The notes beneath the pieces are model-generated. The model was given only the letters and a program-made list of their open reading frames with translations, had not been told where the DNA came from and did no database searches. Both the position numbers and the translations under genes were made by a program. From Clostridiales bacterium (GTDB taxonomy: Bacteria > Bacillota > Clostridia > Saccharofermentanales > Saccharofermentanaceae), in NCBI GenBank assembly GCA_016930475.1, contig JAFGGR010000202.1, positions 1 to 7,266 on the forward strand: 7,266 nt of DNA, written 5' to 3'. This document shows positions 1-6,148 of this stretch, piece after piece. Position 1 is the first letter of the stretch. Each line of letters begins with the position of its first letter.

Positions 1-707
1 ACATGACCGATCGCGACAAAAAGCACATCCGCCGCCAAGGTGTATACATGTCCGTCCTTCAATGATTTTAGCATCAAGCCCGTCATCTCGTTCTCTCCGA
101 TGATTGCGTCAACGACCGTCCCGGTGATCACTTCGATATTCGGAACCCCGCGTAAGCGCCCGATCATCGCCGCGTCTGCCCGAAAAGCATCGCGCCGGTG
201 AATGAGATATACCTTTTCGCATAAATTGGAAAGGAAAAGTGCGTCGCAGAAGGCGGTGTTTCCTCCGCCAACGACCGCCGCAGTACGGCCTTTGTAGAAC
301 GCTCCGTCACACACGGCGCAATAGGATACCCCGTGTCCGATCAATCGTTCCTCATCGGGTAATCCCAGCCGCTTGTGCTTGGCTCCGGTCGCGATGATCA
401 CGCTTCGGCAGTCGTATCGGCCATCTTCCGTGATGACGACCTTCTTATCCCCCAGATCTTCGACACCGACGACCCTCTCCAACTCGACTTCCGCGCCGAG
501 CTCCGTCACCTGCGCGAAAAGATTATCAGCGAACTGCATGCCGCTGATGTGCGGCGCGCCCGGATAATTGTCGACAAACGGAGCCGACGTGATCTGGCCG
601 CCGATATTCTCGGCTTCGAACAAGAGAACACTTTTCCCGGCTCTTGCCGCGTAAAGGGCGGCAGTCAACCCTGCGCAACCGCCGCCGATGACGATCAGAT
701 CCTTCAT
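1..707 (-). CDS. trxB: Thioredoxin reductase, NADPH type (3' end cut by window edge)
   Basis: FAD-dependent disulfide reductase that passes electrons from NADPH to a thioredoxin or redoxin domain in the cytoplasm. The frame is open from ATG at 705-707 to the left edge, giving 235 residues of about 305 normally expected. The FAD-binding motif is GGGCAG (residues 8-13), followed by LTAALYAARAG. The redox-active pair is in CAVCDG (C130, C133). The NADPH-binding part has GGGNTA (147-152) and HRRDAFRA (170-177), whose arginines normally contact the 2'-phosphate, so NADPH rather than NADH or ferredoxin is expected. The protein ends at VAIGH, near the usual second FAD motif. Two small departures are Cys11, where most family members have Pro, and FCDALFL, where VEEALYL is typical. 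The start lies 4 bases after the nrdD stop with AAAGGGA 7 bases upstream, so it is the last visible gene of the nrd operon and is probably translationally coupled. Its likely partner is the redoxin domain fused to NrdD (inference). Confidence 0.93.
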   Translation of the reverse strand, partial: MKDLIVIGGGCAGLTAALYAARAGKSVLLFEAENIGGQITSAPFVDNYPGAPHISGMQFADNLFAQVTELGAEVELERVVGVEDLGDKKVVITEDGRYDCRSVIIATGAKHKRLGLPDEERLIGHGVSYCAVCDGAFYKGRTAAVVGGGNTAFCDALFLSNLCEKVYLIHRRDAFRADAAMIGRLRGVPNIEVITGTVVDAIIGENEMTGLMLKSLKDGHVYTLAADVLFVAIGH

Positions 708-711
708 GTGT

Positions 712-3108
712 CTATCCCTTTACGAATTGCTTGATGTTCGAAATACTGCTGATGGTCGATACACGTTCATCTTCGACGATCACCAGAGTCGGTGCTTGGC
801 TGACATTGTACTGCTTGCAGGTCGCCGCGTGCTCCTCGGCGTCGATCACGTCATAAAGGACATTATTCGTGTCAAGAATGTGTCTCGCCATTTTGCAGTT
901 CGGGCAGGTCTTGGTCGTAAACAACATCGCCTTCGCCGTCTTCTTTGGCTCGAACCGTAAGCCGGTCACCGCTTCCGACGGGATTTGTTCCACTACGGTC
1001 TTCTTCTCGGCGTGGCGTTCTTTCGGATTCAGCACGGACTTTTCGATCTCGTACAGCCTCCGGTCCTTGAATTCCTGCGCCTTTCCGTCATTCCAGTTCT
1101 GCACCGGGCGATAGTATCCGGTAATGCGGCTGTAGGTCTCCGTCTTCTTGCCGCATTTCGGGCATTCGAGCGTCTCTCCCGGAAAATAGCCGTGGTCGGA
1201 GCAGACCGAATAGGTCGGAGACAACGTATAGTACGGCAAAGTATAATTCTCGGCCACCTTCTTCACAAGAGCCGCCGCCGCACGCCAGTCCGGCATCTTT
1301 TCGCCGAGGAAAGCGTGGAAAACCGTGCCGGATGTGTAAAGGGTCTGGAGCCGGTCCTGAATGTCCAACGCCTCGAAAATATCCTCGGTGAAACTGACCG
1401 GCAAATGCGAACTGTTCGTGTAGTACGGCACTCCGCTGGCTTCATTGGCCGTAACAATGTCCGGATATTGCTTCTTGTCGTGCTTGGCCAGACGGTATGT
1501 GGTCGATTCGGCCGGCGTAGCCTCGAGATTATAGAGATCTCCGTACATCTCCTGATAGTCCGACAACCGGTCGCGCATATGATTCAATGTCTTCTTGGCA
1601 AACTCCTGAGTCTGCGGGAAGGTCAAATCTTTGCCGAGCCAATTGGCGTTCAAGCCGACCTCGTTCATGCCGATCAGTCCGATCGTCGAGAAGTGGTTGT
1701 CGAAGGTGCCCAAATAACGCTTGGTGTAAGGATACAAGCCCTCCTCCAGAAGCTTGGTGATCATCTGTCTCTTGGTCTTCAAGGACCGTGCGGCAACATC
1801 CATCATCTTGTCGAGACGCTTAAAGAAATCTTCCTCGTCCTTCGCCAGATAGGCGATACGCGGCAGGTTGATCGTAACGACACCGACGGATCCCGTACTC
1901 TCTCCGCTTCCGAAGAAACCTCCGGACTTTTTCCGGAGTTCGCGGAGATCCAGGCGAAGACGGCAGCACATGCTTCGAACGTCACTGGGCTCCATATCAC
2001 TGTTGAGGAAGTTCGAAAAATAAGGCGTGCCGTACTTCGAGGTCATCTCAAACAAGAGCCGGTTGTTCTCGGTTTCCGACCAGTCAAATTCCTTCGTGAT
2101 GGAGTACGTCGGGATCGGATACTGGAAGCCTCTGCCGTTTGCGTCGCCGTTAATCATAATTTCGATAAACGCACGGTTGACCAGATCCATCTCTTTCTGA
2201 CAATCGCCATAGGTGAAATCCATCTCCTTACCGCCGACGATCGCAGGCTGGTCCTTAAGGTCGTTCGGAACGACCCAGTCGAGGGTGATGTTCGAAAACG
2301 GTGCCTGCGTTCCCCATCGGCTCGGCGTATTCACGCCGTAGATAAAGGACTCGATGGCCTTCTTAACCTGATTGAATGTCAGTTGATCCGCCTTCACAAA
2401 AGCCGCCAGATAGGTGTCAAAGGAAGAAAATGCCTGTGCGCCGGCCCATTCGTTCTGCATGATCCCCAAAAAGTTGACCATCTGATTGCACAGGGACGCC
2501 AGGTGCTTGGCCGGCGAAGAGGTGATCTTTCCGGGAATACCGCCAAGACCGTCCTGGATCAGCTGACGCAGAGACCAGCCTGCGCAATATCCGGTCAGCA
2601 TCGATAAGTCGTGGATATGCATATCGGCATTGCGGTGTGCTTTGGCGATCTCATCGTCGTAGATCTCGCTGAGCCAGTAGTTCGCGGTGATCGCGCCGGA
2701 GTTGCTCAGGATCAAGCCTCCGACGGAATAGGTGACCGTGGAGTTCTCCTTGACGCGCCAGTCGTTGATCTTGACGTAGCTGTCCACCAGTTCTTTATAG
2801 TCCAAAAGCGCGGACTTCATGTAGCGCATCTTTTCGCGTTGTTTACGGTAGAGAATATAAGCCTTGGCCACATCCTCGTATCCGCTTCTCTGTAATACGC
2901 TCTCGACGCTGTCCTGGATCTCTTCAACGCTGATACGCCCATCCTTGATCTTGGGCGAATAATCCGCGGTCACCTTGAGCGCGAGAAAATCGATAATGTC
3001 CGGATTGTACTCCTTGTTCTGTGCCTCGAAAGCCTTCGTGATCGCGGCAGCGATCTTGGACAGCGTGAAGTCCACCGTTTTACCGTCTCTTTTTACAACC
3101 TGATACAT
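712..3108 (-). CDS. nrdD: Anaerobic (class III) ribonucleoside-triphosphate reductase with fused C-terminal redoxin domain
   Basis: Glycyl radical enzyme that reduces ribonucleoside triphosphates to dNTPs without oxygen; 798 residues. The N-terminal ATP cone spans about residues 3-92 and begins QVVKRDGKTVDF. The catalytic barrel follows: HIHDLSMLTGYCAG holds C175, and SMCCRLRLD holds C381/C382; these are the likely active-site cysteines. The zinc knuckle is C636-x2-H639 with C649-x2-C652, so a His replaces one of the four Cys of the T4/E. coli type. The glycyl radical loop is RITGYY, with G664 as the radical residue. A linker (about 690-723) leads to a redoxin-like domain (724-798) with TCPNCK (C735, C738) and a cis-Pro motif QAPT (P773). 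Most phage and enteric NrdD proteins lack this domain. The start is supported by GGAGGG 7 bases upstream. It lies 42 bases after nrdG and 4 bases before trxB. The redoxin fusion and adjacent trxB point to the thioredoxin-using NrdD type rather than the formate-using type (inference). Confidence 0.97.
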   Translation of the reverse strand: MYQVVKRDGKTVDFTLSKIAAAITKAFEAQNKEYNPDIIDFLALKVTADYSPKIKDGRISVEEIQDSVESVLQRSGYEDVAKAYILYRKQREKMRYMKSALLDYKELVDSYVKINDWRVKENSTVTYSVGGLILSNSGAITANYWLSEIYDDEIAKAHRNADMHIHDLSMLTGYCAGWSLRQLIQDGLGGIPGKITSSPAKHLASLCNQMVNFLGIMQNEWAGAQAFSSFDTYLAAFVKADQLTFNQVKKAIESFIYGVNTPSRWGTQAPFSNITLDWVVPNDLKDQPAIVGGKEMDFTYGDCQKEMDLVNRAFIEIMINGDANGRGFQYPIPTYSITKEFDWSETENNRLLFEMTSKYGTPYFSNFLNSDMEPSDVRSMCCRLRLDLRELRKKSGGFFGSGESTGSVGVVTINLPRIAYLAKDEEDFFKRLDKMMDVAARSLKTKRQMITKLLEEGLYPYTKRYLGTFDNHFSTIGLIGMNEVGLNANWLGKDLTFPQTQEFAKKTLNHMRDRLSDYQEMYGDLYNLEATPAESTTYRLAKHDKKQYPDIVTANEASGVPYYTNSSHLPVSFTEDIFEALDIQDRLQTLYTSGTVFHAFLGEKMPDWRAAAALVKKVAENYTLPYYTLSPTYSVCSDHGYFPGETLECPKCGKKTETYSRITGYYRPVQNWNDGKAQEFKDRRLYEIEKSVLNPKERHAEKKTVVEQIPSEAVTGLRFEPKKTAKAMLFTTKTCPNCKMARHILDTNNVLYDVIDAEEHAATCKQYNVSQAPTLVIVEDERVSTISSISNIKQFVKG

Positions 3109-3150
3109 GATCTCGCCCTCCGTATGTGTCTTGATTGTTAATTCACTGAA

Positions 3151-3846
3151 TCAAATGCCGCGCAGTTTCGCGGTCGGGACATATTCGGCGACTGTCTTCC
3201 GGATGGATTCCATCTTCTGCGCGGAGCAGGAGTGGTAACCCTTCCGGATCACGTTGTCCGAATCGGTATAATCCTGTAGAAAGTAATTCTGTGCGCCGCT
3301 GATCCATTGCGCCACGTTTCTCATCTTCTCTTCATCGTGCAGTTCGTCCACGACCGTCGTCCTGAACTCGAACGGCACCTTGTCCGACATAAGGATCCGG
3401 ATGCTCTCCCGAACACCTTCAACGGGAGGATCGTCGATCCCGCATGTATTCGCGTAATCCTCGGGAGTATTCTTGATGTCCATCGCCACATAATCTAAGA
3501 GTCCTTCGTCAAGAAGCGCGCGGAGAACATTCGGCAAGGATCCGTTCGTGTCCAATTTGACCTTGAAACCTCGCTCCCTGATCTTCCGTAAAAATTCCGC
3601 GATGTCGGATTGAAGCAGCGGCTCGCCGCCGGAAACACAGACGCCGTCCAGCAGGCCGGTCCTTTTGTCGAGAAACGCGAAGAATTCCTCCTCGGAAAGT
3701 TCTTCGCCCGTGATCCGTTCCGGCAAAACAAGGGAGGCATTATGACAAAACGGGCAACGAAAATTGCAGCCGCTCGTAAACACCGTACAGGCAACCTGTC
3801 CGGGAAAATCGAGCAAAGTCATCTTCATCAACCCTGAAATCTTCAT
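3151..3846 (-). CDS. nrdG: Anaerobic ribonucleotide reductase activating protein (radical SAM)
   Basis: Radical SAM activase that cleaves S-adenosylmethionine and places the glycyl radical on NrdD; 231 residues, a normal length for the family. The [4Fe-4S] cluster motif is CNFRCPFC (C27, C31, C34), with SGGEP (72-76) for SAM binding and KLDTNG at about 97-102. The N-terminus MKISGLMKMTLLDFPGQVA is the typical opening of the NrdG2 subfamily. The frame can be extended upstream to an ATG at 3910-3912, but those 22 extra residues (MRSPQQIDS...) do not resemble the family. That ATG also lies inside the -10 hexamer of the promoter and has no ribosome-binding site, so the start at 3846 is chosen. 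It is the first gene of nrdG-nrdD-trxB, an order that delivers the activase and its target together. Regulation is probably by NrdR through the two boxes upstream. Confidence 0.95.
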   Translation of the reverse strand: MKISGLMKMTLLDFPGQVACTVFTSGCNFRCPFCHNASLVLPERITGEELSEEEFFAFLDKRTGLLDGVCVSGGEPLLQSDIAEFLRKIRERGFKVKLDTNGSLPNVLRALLDEGLLDYVAMDIKNTPEDYANTCGIDDPPVEGVRESIRILMSDKVPFEFRTTVVDELHDEEKMRNVAQWISGAQNYFLQDYTDSDNVIRKGYHSCSAQKMESIRKTVAEYVPTAKLRGI

Positions 3847-3851
3847 CTTGG

Positions 3852-3856
3852 TTCCC
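3852..3856 (-). promoter_or_regulatory. Ribosome-binding site deciding the nrdG start
   Basis: GGGAA lies 5 bases (CCAAG) before the ATG at 3844-3846. A second purine run, AGGGAGC (3861-3867), is about 15 bases away and probably too far to serve this start. The site is weaker than the GGAGG-type sites of nrdD and trhA, but nothing comparable precedes the upstream ATG at 3912. Confidence 0.6.
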
Positions 3857-3910
3857 GTCGGCTCCCTATTTATCAAAAAAACGAGCGAATCTATCTGTTG
3901 AGGTGACCTC

Positions 3911-3939
3911 ATTCTAACTAAATATTGTGGTTACGTCAA
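3911..3939 (-). promoter_or_regulatory. Sigma-A type promoter of the nrdG-nrdD-trxB operon
   Basis: The -35 hexamer TTGACG (3934-3939) and the -10 hexamer TAGAAT (3911-3916) are separated by exactly 17 bases, and each matches consensus at five of six positions. Transcription should start near 3904, leaving an untranslated leader of about 58 bases before nrdG. One NrdR-like box fills the spacer and the other lies just upstream of the -35, so repressor binding would block polymerase directly. Confidence 0.8.
3915..3930 (-). promoter_or_regulatory. NrdR box, promoter-proximal
   Basis: CCACAATATTTAGTTA fits the core of the NrdR box as I recall it (aCACwATATaTwGtgt) at 12 of 16 positions, including CACAATAT and TTAGT. 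It sits within the spacer and -10 of the nrdG promoter. NrdR is the zinc-finger/ATP-cone repressor of ribonucleotide reductase genes. The paired box upstream and the downstream nrd genes make chance much less likely than for a lone match. Confidence 0.75.
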
Positions 3940-3946
3940 CAGGCAA

Positions 3947-3962
3947 ATACTAGATGTAGTGA
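3947..3962 (-). promoter_or_regulatory. NrdR box, promoter-distal
   Basis: TCACTACATCTAGTAT matches the recalled NrdR box consensus at 12 of 16 positions, including the CACTA and CTAGT half-sites. It is offset from the proximal box by exactly 32 bp, about three helical turns. That is the spacing described for cooperative NrdR binding to paired boxes. Confidence 0.7.
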
Positions 3963-4068
3963 AATTGCAACATTTCTCCCCGTGGCTGAAAACGCCCGAA
4001 ATACGGGGATTTTCGAGAATTTCAGGGAATGATCGCCCCTTTTGTCGAAAAAAAGTCGCACAGCCGAT

Positions 4069-4107
4069 AAAAAAACCGGCCCGCGTGTCGCCGCACGGGT
4101 CGGTTTT
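4069..4107 (-). terminator. Rho-independent terminator of trhA
   Basis: On the minus strand a 16-base arm, AAAACCGACCCGTGCG, pairs with CGCGTG...CCGGTTTT around a 4-base loop, with one mismatch and two G-U type pairs. It is followed by seven T (4069-4075). The stem begins 19 bases after the trhA stop. On the plus strand only four T follow the stem, so function in that direction is doubtful. Confidence 0.88.
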
Positions 4108-4126
4108 CAAGAGATCGACTCTTCTC

Positions 4127-4945
4127 TTATCGCATGAAAAACACGATCGCCAGAAGATGGCAAATCGCGCCGAAGTCGACGAGGAAATGCCAGACCATGT
4201 GAGAAAATTTAAATTTCATCGCAAAGGATACGATCCCGGAAATGTAACATGCACCTCCGGCGACGATCAACCAGAACGTGACGGCACTGGCGGTATTCCA
4301 AAGGATCGGGATCCAGAAGAATACCATGCACCCCATCAGCAGATAGATCGCCACCGTAAAGATATACGACCGAATGGTCGTGGAAAAGGCGAGCGCTTTG
4401 AAAAGGGCGCCTGCGATAACAATCGCCCATTGCGCGAGACAAAGGACCAGCCCCAATGTTCCGCCGATCACAGAAAGACAAATCGGCGTGTAGGTTCCGG
4501 CGATCGCGACATAGATCATGATATGGTCAAGCCGGTGCATGATCTCTTTGTGCTTGGTGGACGGAGACATGGAGTGATAGATCGCGGAGGATAAAAACAT
4601 CAGAAAAACGGAGATGACAAAAACGGATACCCCGAAGGAGTCGAGTGCTTCTTTCCCCTCCGGAGCCAGATTATAGGCCCGAATGGCCGCATAGGGAAGA
4701 ATTCCCAACATAAAGACCGCCATCACTCCGCGGGTGATGCTGTTGGCGATTTCTTCGCCCAACGACTGGGTTTTCCTGCGAAAACGCGTGACAGCCGCCT
4801 TGCCGGACTCAAACCAGGACAATTCCTTCAGGCCTTCTTCAAGAGGATCTCCGGTCTCAGCGGAGGTATCCTCGCGTCCGTTTGCGGTCTCTTTGTCCTG
4901 TCTTCCCTCGAGCCATCTTTTCCAGAACGATTTATTGGTTGACAT
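4127..4945 (-). CDS. trhA: HlyIII/PAQR family membrane protein TrhA
   Basis: Seven-helix integral membrane protein of the PAQR family (bacterial hemolysin III, adiponectin-receptor relatives), linked to membrane lipid and energy homeostasis; the hemolysin name is historical. It has 272 residues. Family motifs in order are EEIANSITRG (64-73), SSAIYH (H124), HRLDHIMIYVAIAGTYTP (D140) and SHMVWHFLVDFGAICH (H249, H253, H263). H124 and H249-x3-H253 correspond to the zinc ligands of PAQR proteins. Two features are odd. The first 60 or so residues form a charged, hydrophilic extension, whereas typical members are about 210-220 residues. The usual THG motif near the first helix reads TRG. The start is supported by GGGAGGT just upstream. 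The gene stands alone, with its own promoter and a terminator. The enzymatic activity of bacterial members is not settled, so no substrate is assigned. Confidence 0.93.
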   Translation of the reverse strand: MSTNKSFWKRWLEGRQDKETANGREDTSAETGDPLEEGLKELSWFESGKAAVTRFRRKTQSLGEEIANSITRGVMAVFMLGILPYAAIRAYNLAPEGKEALDSFGVSVFVISVFLMFLSSAIYHSMSPSTKHKEIMHRLDHIMIYVAIAGTYTPICLSVIGGTLGLVLCLAQWAIVIAGALFKALAFSTTIRSYIFTVAIYLLMGCMVFFWIPILWNTASAVTFWLIVAGGACYISGIVSFAMKFKFSHMVWHFLVDFGAICHLLAIVFFMR

Positions 4946-4997
4946 ATCGACCTCCCGGCGCTTCTCGTTTTCAATATCGTGTTTCGTCGTTTCCTTT

Positions 4998-5026
4998 ATT
5001 GTATTAGACGCCCGATAAATTTACAA
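4998..5026 (-). promoter_or_regulatory. Sigma-A type promoter of trhA
   Basis: TTGTAA (5021-5026) and TACAAT (4998-5003) are separated by 17 bases. The predicted transcription start near 4991 gives a leader of about 45 bases. The -35 begins only 6 bases beyond the stop of the upstream gene, so trhA can be expressed independently of it. Confidence 0.78.
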
Positions 5027-5031
5027 GCGGT

Positions 5032-6036
5032 TTATTGATCCTCTGCATCGGAATCATCGTCGGTCTTTTCTTCTTTCTCTGTCACGCGCACTTCGGACCC
5101 ATCCGATTCAATGGTGCCGGGCCCGGTATCATATCCCGGTTCCGATAACGAATCGGCTTCCGCCTCCAGATCCGTCAGAGATATATCGAAGTTCTTGTTT
5201 TTCGCCTCCGTCACTTTGCCGATCGGATCCGATTGCGTCTCAAGTTGTTCCGAAAGCCCCTCGCTTCGAGATTCTTCATCCCCGGAGGCTTCCCGAAAAG
5301 CATCCTCTTCGTCCATCCCGGGTTCGCCGAAATCAGCGGGTCCCGTCTTCTGTTCTCCCGTAAAATCATCCTGTCCCGCCGCCTCCGTCTCTTGAACTTC
5401 CCCTTTCGCGGCCTTACGGCTCAGCGGAGACTTCATCTTCGTAACGAAAGCCGCAAATCGATCACGAATTCGATGGGTCGAAGACTCGCCGGCCGCATCT
5501 TGAGCCGGTGCGGCTTCGCCGGCCGGTGCGTCAGTAAGGAGAAGCTGATCCGCCAAATAGGCGTTTCTGTAAAAACGAAATATTTGCGTCACGACATAGG
5601 ATGCGACTAATACGGGGAGCATCCACTTACTGATGTCGATCGCTTTCTCGGGAGGGAAAAGTACGGAAACACCTGCCATCGGAGCGTTGACCAGCTCATA
5701 CAGCCGACGCATGGCTCCCTCCAGAAGCGACGTGAAAAGGTTCGGATCCGACCCGGGCACGGCCGTTGACAGTTTGGAGATGACCATCTCCGGCAGGTAA
5801 GCCAGAAAGGAATACAGAATGCCACCGAAAAAACACGTCAATTTCTTAAAGTATGCGGAAAAGGCGCACAGCACCAACCACATCAAAACAAAGATCACGC
5901 TCATGATCCGCTCCGTCACCGAGACGGATCGATAGAAAACCTGTCCGTACGTGAAATAGATCGGAAAAAGCACGACGAACAGAAGTGCGAAAAGCACATA
6001 GAAAAGAAATATACTAACGATAATATCTCGTCTCAT
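5032..6036 (-). CDS. Hypothetical four-helix membrane protein with long acidic C-terminal tail
   Basis: I do not recognise this 334-residue protein. Hydrophobic segments at about 5-28, 43-63, 67-88 and 138-157 look like four membrane helices; the third is the weakest. Between the third and fourth lies a conserved-looking amphipathic stretch (about 92-130, LFTSLLEGAMRRLYELV). After the last helix comes a low-complexity, probably disordered cytoplasmic tail. It starts Ala/Gly-rich (169-186), becomes basic (188-212, with RIRDRF and SPLSRKAAKG), then strongly acidic. By hand count, residues 213-334 hold 40 Asp/Glu against 9 Lys/Arg, and the protein ends DDDSDAEDQ. No enzymatic motif, zinc site or signal peptidase site is visible. 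The start at 6036 has GGAGG 4 bases upstream, a rather short spacing. It follows the ATPase gene by about 100 bases with a possible promoter of its own, and no terminator was seen after it. Confidence 0.85.
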   Translation of the reverse strand: MRRDIIVSIFLFYVLFALLFVVLFPIYFTYGQVFYRSVSVTERIMSVIFVLMWLVLCAFSAYFKKLTCFFGGILYSFLAYLPEMVISKLSTAVPGSDPNLFTSLLEGAMRRLYELVNAPMAGVSVLFPPEKAIDISKWMLPVLVASYVVTQIFRFYRNAYLADQLLLTDAPAGEAAPAQDAAGESSTHRIRDRFAAFVTKMKSPLSRKAAKGEVQETEAAGQDDFTGEQKTGPADFGEPGMDEEDAFREASGDEESRSEGLSEQLETQSDPIGKVTEAKNKNFDISLTDLEAEADSLSEPGYDTGPGTIESDGSEVRVTEKEEKTDDDSDAEDQ

Positions 6037-6119
6037 GGGTCCTCCGCCTTGTCGCGCTACGCCCGTCCTTCAGAACGTCAGCGGAGCATCCGGTAGGCAA
6101 GTCACAGCAGGATACTAAG

Positions 6120-6148
6120 ATTGTCGGCGAAATCGGCTCAGCCGTCAA
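6120..6148 (-). promoter_or_regulatory. Possible promoter of the acidic-tail membrane protein
   Basis: TTGACG (6143-6148) and GACAAT (6120-6125) have a 17-base spacer. The -35 matches five of six positions and the -10 four of six. The -35 lies within the last codons of the ATPase gene. Transcription would begin near 6113, about 77 bases before the start codon. No terminator is visible between the two genes, so co-transcription from further upstream is also possible. Confidence 0.5.

Noticed and set aside
985..2607. 540-codon open frame on the plus strand, opposite nrdD
   Set aside because: It is fully antisense to a well-conserved enzyme. Its translation is rich in Arg, Val, Leu and His with no recognisable motif, as expected for a mirror of GC-rich third positions.
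3141..3151. ATTCA-C-TGAAT palindrome between nrdG and nrdD, and a longer TTGATT/AATCAA pairing around it
   Set aside because: The stems are only 5-6 bp, AT-rich and without a T-tract. It is not convincing as an attenuator or terminator in a 42-base intergenic gap.
3977..4009. TCCCCGT ... ACGGGGA inverted repeat upstream of the NrdR boxes
   Set aside because: Seven base pairs around a loop of about 19 bases with no T-tract or matching second site. It could be an extra operator, but nothing supports that beyond the repeat itself.
3959..4594. 211-codon open frame on the plus strand
   Set aside because: It runs across the NrdR/promoter region, the trhA terminator and the antisense of trhA. The translation is low-complexity and highly charged, with no ribosome-binding site seen.
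4127..4945. Interpretation of the HlyIII gene as a secreted toxin or virulence factor
   Set aside because: The protein is an integral membrane PAQR member with intact metal-ligand motifs and no toxin or secretion features; the hemolysin label is historical.
5111..5610. Serine- and arginine-rich plus-strand frames opposite the acidic tail
   Set aside because: They are complementary to the Asp/Glu/Ser/Gly-rich tail of the minus-strand membrane protein. That composition is enough to keep the opposite frames open.
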